Below are positions 17,525 through 26,255 of a stretch of DNA of 64,000 nucleotides, in pieces (the first letter of the stretch is position 1; each line of letters opens with the position of its first letter). The stretch lies in assembly GCF_900104395.1 (NCBI RefSeq), contig NZ_FMXX01000011.1; one strand, 5' to 3'. Below the pieces are notes generated by a model. It was not told the origin of the DNA and searched no databases. It saw only the letters and a program-made list of their open reading frames with translations. Both the position numbers and the translations under genes were made by a program. This DNA comes from Fusobacterium_C necrophorum. GTDB lineage: Bacteria; Fusobacteriota; Fusobacteriia; Fusobacteriales; Fusobacteriaceae.

Positions 17525-18904
17525 TTGAAGAAATATAAGATGATTGAGGAAAAAATAAAACATAATATCTTAAAAAATATTTGGAAATCAGGGGAAAAAA
17601 TTCCATCCCTTCGCTCTTTATCTTTGAAATATAAAGTTTCTCCTCAAACAATTCACTCCGCTTTTAAATCTTTGGAAAAATCCGGTTACATTTCCATCAT
17701 TCCGGCAATCGGCTGTTTTGTGAAAGAAAAAAGTCAATACAAAATGAGTCGTCAATTAAAAACAATAGTAAAGAGTTATTCCGATATAGAGAACAAAGCT
17801 TTTCACAGTATCAATTTTACAAATACTTCATTGTTGTACTCTTACTTCAATGAAAATTTTTTTCTGTATTTTTGTCAAAAAATGATTCGAGAAAATTCTC
17901 ATTTTTTAAATTCTTCTATAGTTCAAGATTTACCTTCTCTCATTGCCTGCTTGTCAGACAGTTTGGAGGAAGATAATATTTTCACATTGGAAGAAAACAT
18001 ATTTATTACTTCCGGTTCCGAGACAAGCATTGAAATTATTTGCCGTATTTTTTCTGAAAAGAAAAAATTAACCATTGCCCTATCTGATCCAAGTCATTAT
18101 AATATCATCAATACTTTGAGTCCTTGGCTTAATATTCAAGGAGTACATCTCTTAGAGAATGGTTGGGATTTTGAAGATTTTGATAGAATTCTACAATCTG
18201 AAAAAATTGACTTTGTCTTTGTCAGCCCCAATTTTCAAAACCCCTCCGGAATTTGTTGGTCCGAAGAAAAAAAATTTCATTTGATTGACTTGGCGGCAAA
18301 GTATGATTTTTATATTATTGAAGAGGATAATTATTCCAAGCTGTATTATGAAAAAGGAATTGCAACGTCTTTTAAAAGTCTGGAAAGAATAGGAAAGGAA
18401 CGGATTTTCTATATTCGTGATTTTTCTTCCTTGTTTGGATCTTCTCTCAATATAAGCTGTGTGCTGGTTCCCCCTCAATTTAGAGAACAGTTTTTAATGG
18501 AGAAACTCGTACTTTCTGTCTTTCCTTCTAAATTTCAACAGAAAATTTTGGAAACTTTTATCATATCCGGATATTTACATTTTTTCACGGAAAATTTAAA
18601 AAAGAAACTTCATTATCGCTCGAAATACTTAATTCATTTATTGCAACAAATTCCTGAATTGCGTATTATGCACGAACCCACAGGTGGTTTTTTCATATGG
18701 ATTAAACTTCAGCAAAATATTGATGAGGATGTCTTCTATGAGCTTTGTAAAGAAAAAGGCGTTCTCATTTTACCGGGCTATATTTTTTATAAAGATCAAA
18801 GAAATAATGCTAAATTTAGAATTTGTTTTGCTTCTACGAGCTTGCATGAAATTCAAATTGGAATTCAATGCATAAAACAAGTGATTGAACATTTAAAACA
18901 TTAG
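17525..18904 (+). CDS. MocR/GntR-family regulator with aminotransferase-like domain, PLP lysine apparently lost
   Basis: About 459 residues. I favour the TTG at 17525, which has GAGGTG six bases upstream; a GTG at 17516 is the alternative. Residues 1-70 are a GntR winged helix (GEKIPSLRSLSLKYKVSPQTIHSAFKSLEKSGY). The rest is a fold-type-I aminotransferase domain as in GabR/PdxR. The Schiff-base motif, normally GSFSK, reads RDFSSLFGSS, so the PLP lysine is replaced by serine. The protein may therefore sense another ligand, for example a pathway sugar phosphate. It is followed 11 bases later by the aldolase gene and probably regulates the whole salvage locus. Confidence 0.85.
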   Translation: MKKYKMIEEKIKHNILKNIWKSGEKIPSLRSLSLKYKVSPQTIHSAFKSLEKSGYISIIPAIGCFVKEKSQYKMSRQLKTIVKSYSDIENKAFHSINFTNTSLLYSYFNENFFLYFCQKMIRENSHFLNSSIVQDLPSLIACLSDSLEEDNIFTLEENIFITSGSETSIEIICRIFSEKKKLTIALSDPSHYNIINTLSPWLNIQGVHLLENGWDFEDFDRILQSEKIDFVFVSPNFQNPSGICWSEEKKFHLIDLAAKYDFYIIEEDNYSKLYYEKGIATSFKSLERIGKERIFYIRDFSSLFGSSLNISCVLVPPQFREQFLMEKLVLSVFPSKFQQKILETFIISGYLHFFTENLKKKLHYRSKYLIHLLQQIPELRIMHEPTGGFFIWIKLQQNIDEDVFYELCKEKGVLILPGYIFYKDQRNNAKFRICFASTSLHEIQIGIQCIKQVIEHLKH

Positions 18905-18915
18905 GAGGATATACG

Positions 18916-19584
18916 ATGCTTTTAGAACTCGAAAGAATATTACTAATCGAATACGGGAAAAAAATGATTCAGGAGGGACTGACAAGAGGAACAGGAGGAA
19001 ATTTGAGTGTTTGCGATTCGGAACATAAGAAAATGGCAATTACTCCCAGTGGAATCGATTATTTTAGTCTAAAACCTGAAGATATTGTTATTTTAGATAT
19101 TCCAACCGGGAAAATCATCGAAGGAAGTCAAATTCCTTCCAGTGAATCGGATATGCACAGAATTTTTTATAAATACAGAAAAGATATTTCTGCTTTGGTA
19201 CATACTCACTCCAAATACGCCACTGCTGTTTCCTGTTTGGAACAAGACGGACTTCCTGCCATTGATTATCTGCTTGCCTCTGCCGGTACTTACGTTCCTT
19301 GTGCCGAATATGCGACTTATGGAACAGTTGCTCTTGCAAGAAATGCCTACAAAGCCATGGAAGGAAAAAAAGCCGTTCTTCTCAGCAACCATGGTGCAAT
19401 CGCCGGAGGAAACGATTTAGCGGAAGCCTATCATATTGCTGAAACAGTAGAATTTTGTTCTGAAATCTACTGTATTTCAAAATCTTGCGGTTCTGTAAAA
19501 ATCCTTCCGAAAGAAGAAATGAAACATATGATGATCCGATTCCAAAATTATGGAAAACGAATAGAAGAGCATGATGAAATTTAA
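18916..19584 (+). CDS. Class II aldolase (5-deoxyribulose/methylthioribulose-1-phosphate aldolase candidate)
   Basis: 222 residues of the fuculose-1-phosphate aldolase/adducin family. Zinc ligands and catalytic residues are visible: RGTGGNLSV (phosphate loop), PSGIDY, catalytic Glu77 (PSSESDMH), His96 and His98 (LVHTHSKYA), and His159 (LSNHGAIAGG). The family splits ketose 1-phosphates into DHAP and an aldehyde. Beside mtnA and mtnK it fits the third step of the DHAP shunt, giving DHAP plus acetaldehyde or methylthioacetaldehyde. L-fuculose phosphate is the main alternative, but no fucose isomerase or kinase is nearby. It is co-transcribed with the MocR-like regulator. Confidence 0.85.
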   Translation: MLLELERILLIEYGKKMIQEGLTRGTGGNLSVCDSEHKKMAITPSGIDYFSLKPEDIVILDIPTGKIIEGSQIPSSESDMHRIFYKYRKDISALVHTHSKYATAVSCLEQDGLPAIDYLLASAGTYVPCAEYATYGTVALARNAYKAMEGKKAVLLSNHGAIAGGNDLAEAYHIAETVEFCSEIYCISKSCGSVKILPKEEMKHMMIRFQNYGKRIEEHDEI

Positions 19585-19610
19585 ACAATTTATACATTGT
19601 ATCCTTATTT

Positions 19611-19639
19611 GGTGTTGATAATCTCATCTTATCAACACC
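19611..19639 (+). terminator. Rho-independent terminator of the regulator-aldolase operon
   Basis: A perfect 10-bp stem GGTGTTGATA / TATCAACACC with a 9-nt loop is followed by a T-rich stretch. It lies 26 bases after the aldolase stop. Confidence 0.8.
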
Positions 19640-19718
19640 ATTTCTTTTCAAAAATACATAATTTTGCTCTAACATCAAAGATAAATTAGCACCTAGAATT
19701 CACGTAGAATAAAAGTAT

Positions 19719-20354
19719 TTATACTGTTTTCCTTTCTTTCAATTGAATTAAAGTATTGCTTTCCATGTTAAGGCATTTATCACAAATTTTCTCAATAATG
19801 TCTTTCTCATGGCTTATGACAATCAAACCCAGCTTTCTTTCTCTCACAATTTTCAAAAGACTTTTCCAAATAAATGCCTGTGTAATTCCGTCGAGCATGG
19901 TTGTCATTTCGTCCGCAATAAGATATTTTGTATTGGGATTTAGAGACCTCACTATCGAAAATCGTTGTAGCTCTCCTCCTGATAATTCTATCGGATACCT
20001 GTCCAACCATTCTTTTCGAATCCCAAACGTATTCAATAAATTATCGTCCGGTGTATAACTTTCTTCCAATATATTTTTCATTTTCCATAATGGATTCATT
20101 GTTTTTTCGGGATGCTGATAAATCAGTTGCACTTCCCGAAATTTATGTTTTTGATGTTTTTTTCCGTCAATCAAAACTTCTCCTTCCACAGGAGATAAGA
20201 AATCGGAAAGCACTTTGGAGAGACTTGTTTTTCCGCAACCGCTGTATCCAAAAATACCTAATATTTCCCCCGGAGAAACTTCAAAATTGATCTCTTTAAA
20301 AATCCATTGATCTCTCCGGTAATAAAATCCTAAATTTTTAGCTATCAATGCCAT
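19719..20354 (-). CDS. ABC transporter ATPase, DppF/NikE-type
   Basis: About 211 residues from the ATG at 20354, which has GGAGG inside the end of the upstream gene; the longer frame would overlap that gene by ~100 bases. Walker A is GYSGCGKTSLS, the signature LSGGELQRFSIV, and Walker B YLIADEMTTM followed by an H-loop SHEKD. It lacks the C-terminal oligopeptide-binding extension of OppF, so is of the short NikE type. With the next four genes upstream it forms a complete family-5 importer, hydrolysing ATP at the cytoplasmic face. Confidence 0.88.
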   Translation of the reverse strand: MALIAKNLGFYYRRDQWIFKEINFEVSPGEILGIFGYSGCGKTSLSKVLSDFLSPVEGEVLIDGKKHQKHKFREVQLIYQHPEKTMNPLWKMKNILEESYTPDDNLLNTFGIRKEWLDRYPIELSGGELQRFSIVRSLNPNTKYLIADEMTTMLDGITQAFIWKSLLKIVRERKLGLIVISHEKDIIEKICDKCLNMESNTLIQLKERKTV

Positions 20355-21150
20355 CTGACTCAACCTCCAAAAAATGATTTTGTGGCAAGGAACACCATAA
20401 TTTTCGTGAATATTCTTCTTGCAACTTTTCTCCATTTCCTATGAAATAGCTACTTGGAGAAGTTTCTACGGTATTACCGTCTTTAAAAACACTTATTCTA
20501 TCTGCTATCTTTATTGCGGAACCTATATCATGAGTAATCAACATGACCCCCATACCTTTATCGGCAAAATCTCTCAGTTGCTTCAGAACTATATCCAATA
20601 CGGATTGATGAATCCCGGGAGTTGGCTCATCTGCAATAATCAGTTCTGTATTTTTTCCTATACTCGTAGCAAATAGAACTCTTCGTAACATTCCTCCCGA
20701 CAATTGATAAGGATACCGTTCTCCATCGCTCTTTTTGAGTCCAAATTTCTCAAATATCTCTTCCTGGATGATTTTCTTTTCTTGCTTATTACCCTCTAAT
20801 CCTATTTTCACCTGATTTTTTACCTTCATGGAAGGATCCAAATAATTTACGGATTGTGGAACAAAAGCTATTTTATTTCCTCTGTACTTCTTGATTCTTT
20901 TTGAATCCAATATTTCATCATTGTAAAATATTCTTCCATTGACAACGGCATTTGAAGGTAATATTCCCATAATTGCATGAGCTAAAAGACTTTTTCCGGA
21001 GCCGCTGGCACCAACAATTGCAAGGATTTCTCCTCGATAAATTTCTATATTTAGAGATTGAATCGGCTTACTTATAAATTTTTTCAAGCCCCTTCCATAT
21101 TGCTCAAAAGAAATGGACAAGTCTTCCACTTTTAATAAAGGCTTACTCAT
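20338..21150 (-). CDS. ABC transporter ATPase, DppD/NikD-type
   Basis: 270 residues. Walker A is GASGSGKSLLA, the Q-loop VPQSVNYLDPS, the signature LSGGMLRRVLFA (with Leu-Arg where Arg-Gln is usual), and Walker B LIIADEPTPGIH with H-loop ITHDIGSA. The NikD-like length, lacking the long Cys-containing C-terminal region of OppD, and the PTPG rather than PTTALD motif point to the nickel/metallophore branch, though dipeptides cannot be excluded. It overlaps the downstream ATPase gene by 17 bases and follows the DppC-like permease by 11 bases. Confidence 0.88.
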   Translation of the reverse strand: MSKPLLKVEDLSISFEQYGRGLKKFISKPIQSLNIEIYRGEILAIVGASGSGKSLLAHAIMGILPSNAVVNGRIFYNDEILDSKRIKKYRGNKIAFVPQSVNYLDPSMKVKNQVKIGLEGNKQEKKIIQEEIFEKFGLKKSDGERYPYQLSGGMLRRVLFATSIGKNTELIIADEPTPGIHQSVLDIVLKQLRDFADKGMGVMLITHDIGSAIKIADRISVFKDGNTVETSPSSYFIGNGEKLQEEYSRKLWCSLPQNHFLEVESDGIDS

Positions 21151-21161
21151 ATCTTCCCTCC

Positions 21162-21983
21162 TTACAAATATCTCATGTGTGGATTATGTAAAATCCGCAA
21201 TGATTCTCCCATCGTATCAAAACACTTCACCAATACAATCAACGCCAATCCCGGTAAAACAACCAACCACCAATTTCCCAAAGAAATATGTTTTGCCGCT
21301 TCCGACAGAATAATTCCAATGGATGGCTGTTGTGCGGATAAACCGAATCCCAAAAATGTCATGGAAGCTTCATGTAAAATAACATGAGGAAATAATAATA
21401 CAAAACCGATAAAAATCTGTGGAAAAATGATAGGAAGAATATGATTTTTCACAATAAACCATCTACTCTTTCCCATATTTCCGGATAGTATAATATACTC
21501 AGAATTTTTAATACTATACACTTCATTTCTTATAACTCTTGTCAGTGCCGGCCAGTGCGTAATAGCGGTTGCAATAATTACTCCTCTGGCTCCCTTTCCT
21601 ACCGCAAAAGAGATTAAAATCATAAAAATAATATGCGGCATTCCTATGAACATATCTACGATCCACATAATCATTCTATCGCTCTTTTTGTTTCCAATCG
21701 CAGCAAAAATTCCAAACAATACGGCAATAAACACTCCCATACCTGCCCCTATAATTCCGACATACAAAGAAAAATGCAAACCTTTTACGGTTCTCACAAA
21801 CATATCTCTTCCCATAGAATCCGTACCGAACAAAAACCTTCCGGAGGGAGATAAATTTTTTAAAAGAGAATTTGTTTCCAGTCCTTTTTCCTCTAAGGTA
21901 ATATTTAATATTAAAATAAGACCTATCAAAAAAATAGAAAGAACAATGGATGTCACTACTTTGATTCTGGCATCTATCTTCAT
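21162..21983 (-). CDS. ABC transporter permease, DppC/NikC-type
   Basis: 273 residues with an N-terminal helix, then the typical FLFGTDSMGRDMFVRTVKG entry motif and five more helices. The ATPase-coupling EAA loop is HEASMTFLGFGLSAQQPSIGIILSE. It forms the inner-membrane pore with the DppB-like partner, whose stop it overlaps by four bases. The gene order B-C-D-F following the binding protein is the standard layout for peptide and nickel importers. Confidence 0.9.
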   Translation of the reverse strand: MKIDARIKVVTSIVLSIFLIGLILILNITLEEKGLETNSLLKNLSPSGRFLFGTDSMGRDMFVRTVKGLHFSLYVGIIGAGMGVFIAVLFGIFAAIGNKKSDRMIMWIVDMFIGMPHIIFMILISFAVGKGARGVIIATAITHWPALTRVIRNEVYSIKNSEYIILSGNMGKSRWFIVKNHILPIIFPQIFIGFVLLFPHVILHEASMTFLGFGLSAQQPSIGIILSEAAKHISLGNWWLVVLPGLALIVLVKCFDTMGESLRILHNPHMRYL

Positions 21984-22957
21984 ACTTCCCTCCTTAAATT
22001 CGGATTCAAAATACTATTTAATATATCCGCTATTGTATTACCGAGAAAAACAAAAACGGCCCCGATCATAACAATGGCTAAGAGTAAAGGAGTATCGCTT
22101 TTCAATCCCGCTTCTGTTAAGGTAGAGCCAAGTCCCGGATAAGAAAATACCTGCTCTGCCAATACGGACCCTCCAAATAATTCTCCAAAGTAAGAAAAAT
22201 GAATTGTGATAGCAGGCACAATGGCATTTCTTATCCCATGATGCTTAAAAATTGCAAAAGTACTTTCTCCTCTTGCTTTTGCAAAAAGAACATATTCACT
22301 GTTTAAGACATCCAGCATTTTTTCACGTGTATGCAGGGTAACATTTGCAATTCCCAACACGCTTAATGTAAATACCGGAAGAATCAAATGTCTTATTTTA
22401 TCTGCAAAATCAACTTCTGTACTCAATCTTCCGATTGGAGTTGAAATTCCTATCGGCAACCATTTTAATTGTACTGAAAAAATCAGTAAAAAAATTAAGC
22501 CTATCCAAAACGTTGGGACCGTTACCTGCAAGTAAGAAAACCATTTGATGATACGATCCATCAGTTTTTCTCTCTTAAATGCCGCTATTGTTCCCAATGT
22601 AAATCCGAGAATTCCTGATAAGAACCATGAAATTCCCATAAGTGCTGCGGAAGCTCCCGCCCTCATACGAATCATTTCTATGACAGGTTTTCTATGAACC
22701 AAAGAAACTCCAAAATCCCCTCGAATAAAATTTTTAAGCCATAAAAAATACTGCGTTACAACAGGTTTGTCCAAACCATAATATTCTGCAATTTTCTGAT
22801 ATTGTTCCGGAGTCAAATTTACATCATAATTTACACTTGCCATAACAGGATCTACAGGTGAATTTTTTAAAAGTATAAAAGATAAAATGGAAACGCCTAA
22901 TAATAAAAGTAGACATCTCAAAATTTTTTGGAATACTATAATTACATATTTCTTCAT
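21980..22957 (-). CDS. ABC transporter permease, DppB/NikB-type
   Basis: 325 residues from the ATG at 22957, preceded by AGGAGAATTAAGAGA; the longer frame would include a hairpin and is rejected. Landmarks: LLLLGVSILSFILLKNSPVDPV, the extracytoplasmic YYGLDKPVVTQYFLWL, GDFGVSLVHRKPV, and the EAA loop LFGGSVLAEQVFSYPGLGSTLTEAG. It has six predicted helices. It pairs with the C-type permease encoded immediately downstream to import the ligand captured by the lipoprotein encoded upstream. Confidence 0.9.
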   Translation of the reverse strand: MKKYVIIVFQKILRCLLLLLGVSILSFILLKNSPVDPVMASVNYDVNLTPEQYQKIAEYYGLDKPVVTQYFLWLKNFIRGDFGVSLVHRKPVIEMIRMRAGASAALMGISWFLSGILGFTLGTIAAFKREKLMDRIIKWFSYLQVTVPTFWIGLIFLLIFSVQLKWLPIGISTPIGRLSTEVDFADKIRHLILPVFTLSVLGIANVTLHTREKMLDVLNSEYVLFAKARGESTFAIFKHHGIRNAIVPAITIHFSYFGELFGGSVLAEQVFSYPGLGSTLTEAGLKSDTPLLLAIVMIGAVFVFLGNTIADILNSILNPNLRREV

Positions 22958-22978
22958 TCTCTTAATTCTCCTTTTTAC

Positions 22979-23004
22979 AAAAAAATGATTCCATAAAGGA
23001 ATCA
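22979..23004 (-). terminator. Attenuating hairpin between binding-protein and permease genes
   Basis: TGATTCC, a 5-nt loop and GGAATCA form a 7-bp stem that on the minus strand is followed by seven T. Placed between the binding-protein gene and the permease genes, it probably lowers expression of the membrane components relative to the binding protein. Confidence 0.65.
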
Positions 23005-23037
23005 CTTCTTTGTCACTGTTATTCATCTCACACACAT

Positions 23038-24675
23038 TTATTTCATGCTTTCATCCCAAGTCCATTCTGCAATATTTGCAATTAAAGACCAGTCATGTCC
23101 ATGACTGTGCATTCCTTGATTTCCAACATCAATCCTTTTATCTCCCACATAGGTATGATTTATTCTCACAAGCCAAACATAAGGAATATCTCCTTTTGTA
23201 GAAGCTCCTGTGTCTCCATCCCATTGAGCAAGTTTCCAATATTTATTTGCTTCTTCAAGACTGGAAGCTCTCATAGCCTTTTCTAAATATTCCGTTACTT
23301 TCGGATTGTTGTAAAATGTTACATTGGTCCACCCTTTTCCTGCCGTGCTCGGATGATGAGATTGGAAGAATTGATTCGGATTATGTCTTCCTCCTGCATA
23401 TAACATTGAAATTTCATGGGATTTGGTTATCATTTCTTCCCAGTTACTTCCTACAAGGTTAATATGAATTCCCAATTCTTTAGCTTGACTGGAAGCTTCC
23501 ACCGCTACATTCGTTCTCAACGCATCCTTAGTCGGATAATACAAATCAAATTCGGCTCTCACACCATCTTTCTCTCGAATTCCATCTGCTCCGACTATCC
23601 AACCTGCTTCATCTAACATCTTTTTAGCTTCTTCCGGTTTATTATCTTCAATTACAGATTCCGGATTCCAGAATGAAGTTCCGTCAGTCACAGAATAAGC
23701 AGGTTTTCCGTGTCCGTTCAAAACGGTATCCACCACTTTTTGTCGATTCATTCCTACATTGAGTGCCTTTCTAATAATCGGATCACTGGTAATATCGTTT
23801 CCTACAGGATATCCGTCCGGTGAATTGTCAATCACTCCTTTTTTCACATAAGGCATTGATAATCCTCGAACATCATTGGATTCTATATCAAATAATTTAC
23901 ATCCTCTTACCTCTTTATCCGCCAATTCAGGAGTTGCATAAATCATATCCACATCTCCTGATTCCAATGCTGCCAATGCTGTATTTTCATCCAATAATAC
24001 CCAAGTCCATTTTTTAAAATATGGTTTTTTCCCATGATAATATGGATTGATTTCAAAAATGGCTTGTTCATCCGGTTTATACTCCACAACCATATAAGGT
24101 CCTGAACCGATTGGATTATTTTTATAATTTTCGTTGTAATGGGCCTTCGGTACAATAGGAACTTCGACCAATTGAGACATGGCAAAAGTAGATCTCGGTT
24201 CTTTTAACTTAAACACAATTTGATTCTCTTTCGGAATTTCTATCTTATCTATAAAATCTAAATCCCAATGCTTTCCATCTTCTTTTAACATTTCATAAGA
24301 AAATTTTACATCTTCTGCCGTTACCGGCTCCCCATTTGAGAATTTAAAATCATCATGTAAATCAAATGTCCATACCAATCCGTCTTCAGATACGGTATAA
24401 TTTTTTGCAAAATCTCCCACAATCTCCAAATCTGCCGTTCTTCTAAGCAAAGTACTGTGAGTAATGTGTGCTTCGTTGTACATTCCATATCTCTCTTTCG
24501 GATCAAATTCATGGGGAATTCTTGCTCCCATAGAAACTATAATTTCATCATTGGCTCTTCCTTTTCGGTCTCTTTGAACTTCTTTATTATCCTCTGAAGC
24601 TCGAGAACATGCCAATAATAACAACATAAAGCAAAGAGTAATGACTTTGCTTACAATACTTCTTCTTTTTTTCAT
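23038..24675 (-). CDS. ABC importer substrate-binding lipoprotein (nickel/dipeptide family 5)
   Basis: 545 residues. The signal MLLLLACSRAS puts the lipobox Cys at about 23. Family blocks: DLHDDFKFSNGEPVTAEDVKFSYEM, PIGSGPYMVVEYKPDEQAIFE, and IIRKALNVGMNRQKVVDTVL. The early stretch DPKERYGMYNEAHITHS resembles nickel or metallophore-binding NikA-like proteins, but the ligand is not certain. It leads the five-gene importer operon that runs down to 19.7 kb. A near-consensus promoter lies ~130 bases upstream. Confidence 0.88.
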   Translation of the reverse strand: MKKRRSIVSKVITLCFMLLLLACSRASEDNKEVQRDRKGRANDEIIVSMGARIPHEFDPKERYGMYNEAHITHSTLLRRTADLEIVGDFAKNYTVSEDGLVWTFDLHDDFKFSNGEPVTAEDVKFSYEMLKEDGKHWDLDFIDKIEIPKENQIVFKLKEPRSTFAMSQLVEVPIVPKAHYNENYKNNPIGSGPYMVVEYKPDEQAIFEINPYYHGKKPYFKKWTWVLLDENTALAALESGDVDMIYATPELADKEVRGCKLFDIESNDVRGLSMPYVKKGVIDNSPDGYPVGNDITSDPIIRKALNVGMNRQKVVDTVLNGHGKPAYSVTDGTSFWNPESVIEDNKPEEAKKMLDEAGWIVGADGIREKDGVRAEFDLYYPTKDALRTNVAVEASSQAKELGIHINLVGSNWEEMITKSHEISMLYAGGRHNPNQFFQSHHPSTAGKGWTNVTFYNNPKVTEYLEKAMRASSLEEANKYWKLAQWDGDTGASTKGDIPYVWLVRINHTYVGDKRIDVGNQGMHSHGHDWSLIANIAEWTWDESMK

Positions 24676-24807
24676 AACTCTATCCTCCTCTATGATATAT
24701 TTTATCTTTAACTCTTTCTAAGAATAATATTGTTCTCTCCTTCTCTATTTCTCAATAAGAAATTTCCAAGTTCCTATATTTCTTCTTAAGAAACAGATTC
24801 TATTACC

Positions 24808-24836
24808 ATTATATTCTTTTATTTATATTTTGTAAA
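24808..24836 (-). promoter_or_regulatory. Strong sigma-70 promoter for the 19.7-24.7 kb importer operon
   Basis: On the minus strand TTTACA, a 17-nt spacer and TATAAT give a near-consensus promoter about 130 bases before the binding-protein start. Confidence 0.65.
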
Positions 24837-24895
24837 GATTAAATTTACAAAATATTTATAAAAATAACTAACTGAAAAAATCATTAAAATTGATA

Positions 24896-25068
24896 TCAAA
24901 ATCCTATAGAAAAACTTCTTCCATCTCCGAGATAATACGCTATTCTAGAGCTTAGATAAGGATTTATCACTATCGTATCTGCATATCTTTTTTTCAAAAG
25001 GTTTTTAATTCTCTTATTATAAATTTCAATTTCATCTATTAAAGAAAAATATTTGAAAAATTTATATT
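24896..25068 (-). pseudogene. C-terminal fragment of an outer-membrane beta-barrel protein
   Basis: A minus-strand frame with no start codon encodes about 58 residues ending VINPYLSSRIAYYLGDGRSF then SIGF and a stop at 24896. Alternating residues and a terminal Phe are the hallmark of the last beta strand of outer-membrane barrels, read by the BAM complex. The rest of the gene is gone: the frame is closed by stops at about 25070, where the accessory island begins. It is probably what remains of a chromosomal outer-membrane gene (autotransporter or porin class) cut by acquisition of the island. Confidence 0.55.
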
Positions 25069-25153
25069 TTTTCTAAATCTATTCAATAGTAGCAAACAAG
25101 GAGAAGCTTCTCTTAGTTGTTTTAATTTTTTTTGGTATTGATAATTTTTTTAA

Positions 25154-25193
25154 TTGACATTTTTATGTTCTTAATATACTATAATAGTATATT
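25154..25193 (+). promoter_or_regulatory. Promoter and overlapping operator-like palindrome of the type IV secretion operon
   Basis: TTGACA (25154-25159) is a perfect -35. The -10 region lies in AATATACTA-TAA-TAGTATATT (25173-25193), a 9-bp inverted repeat that contains TATACT and TATAAT at less-than-ideal spacings (15 and 20 nt). A regulator bound to the palindrome would directly block the promoter of virB1 and the downstream transfer genes. Confidence 0.55.
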
Positions 25194-25308
25194 ATGTAGT
25201 AGTATCATCATAAAAAATAGCAAGAAAAAGATGAAATAAAAGGGAAATCATATAATTTTGATAAAGAACTTGGAGAGAAGAAAAAGAAAAAAGGAATGAG
25301 GATTTAGT

Positions 25309-26154
25309 ATGAAAAGAAAAATATTTATATTTTTTAGTTTTTTAGTGCTTCAGAGTTTTTTATTAGCAAATATAAATGAAAATGAACTAAAGGATCTCAA
25401 AGAAATAATAAAAGAGGTAATCGAAAGTGAAAAGGATGAAAAAGTTGTAGATGAAAATAATATAAAATTTTCTTTAATAAGAAATAGTAAAAAAATTGAA
25501 GTTGAAAAAAAAGAAGCAGTAGCTGAAGAAATAACTCTAAAGACTTTACAGGCAGAAATAAAAGAACTTAAAGAAATTTTAAAAAATAATTTTGAAGCAG
25601 AAAGCGAAATTGAGAATTATATTCCAGCTGAAGATTACTTGGATTTTGATGATAAAGAAGAAAAAATAGCAATATCAAACTATATTGAGTATATAAATAA
25701 CTATACAAATGATTATAATTTAGCTAGGGAAATAAATAAAAATCTTATAATCTATAGTAAAGCTTATGGAATATCTCCTGAACTCATTCTTTCAATCATT
25801 AAAGTAGAATCAGGATTTAATCCGACTGCTGAAAGTAAAAAAGGAGCATACGGACTTATGCAGTTAACTCAAGATACTGCAAATTATTTAAAAGTAAATA
25901 GAAAAACAATAGGGGAAAATATGAAGGGTGGAATAAAACTTTTAAGAGAGCTTTTAGATGAAAACAATAATGATTTAGTACTTACTTTAGCTAGTTATAA
26001 TGCTGGTTTAGGAGTTGTAAAAAAATACAATGGAGTCCCACCTTATACTGAAACAAAAAATTATATAGAAAGAATAATGCAAGGAATGTCTACTATTTCA
26101 AGGAATGAAATTATAATAGATAGTATAGATTTTGATAGAAAAGAAGATTTTTAA
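25309..26154 (+). CDS. virB1: VirB1-like lytic transglycosylase
   Basis: 281 residues with a signal peptide (IFIFFSFLVLQSFLLA). Residues 20-105 are charged and helical, probably coiled coil. Residues ~145-265 are a soluble-lytic-transglycosylase domain: GISPELILSIIKVESGFNP holds the catalytic Glu, followed by GAYGLMQLTQDTA and LASYNAGLGVVKKY. It cleaves peptidoglycan in the periplasm to make room for the secretion channel. It is the first gene of the type IV secretion cluster and lies 95 bases before the pilin gene. Confidence 0.88.
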   Translation: MKRKIFIFFSFLVLQSFLLANINENELKDLKEIIKEVIESEKDEKVVDENNIKFSLIRNSKKIEVEKKEAVAEEITLKTLQAEIKELKEILKNNFEAESEIENYIPAEDYLDFDDKEEKIAISNYIEYINNYTNDYNLAREINKNLIIYSKAYGISPELILSIIKVESGFNPTAESKKGAYGLMQLTQDTANYLKVNRKTIGENMKGGIKLLRELLDENNNDLVLTLASYNAGLGVVKKYNGVPPYTETKNYIERIMQGMSTISRNEIIIDSIDFDRKEDF

Positions 26155-26255
26155 GATATGTTTTATATCTGAAAATATATAATAAAAATAAGGGGAGGGG
26201 AAGAAAAATTAAATTATTATGAAACAATTTTTATAAAAAAGGAGGATTTAAAAAT

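Noticed and set aside
22958..23035. N-terminal extension of the DppB-like permease
   Set aside because: It contains a terminator hairpin and overlaps the intergenic region; the ATG at 22957 has a proper ribosome binding site and gives the normal family start.
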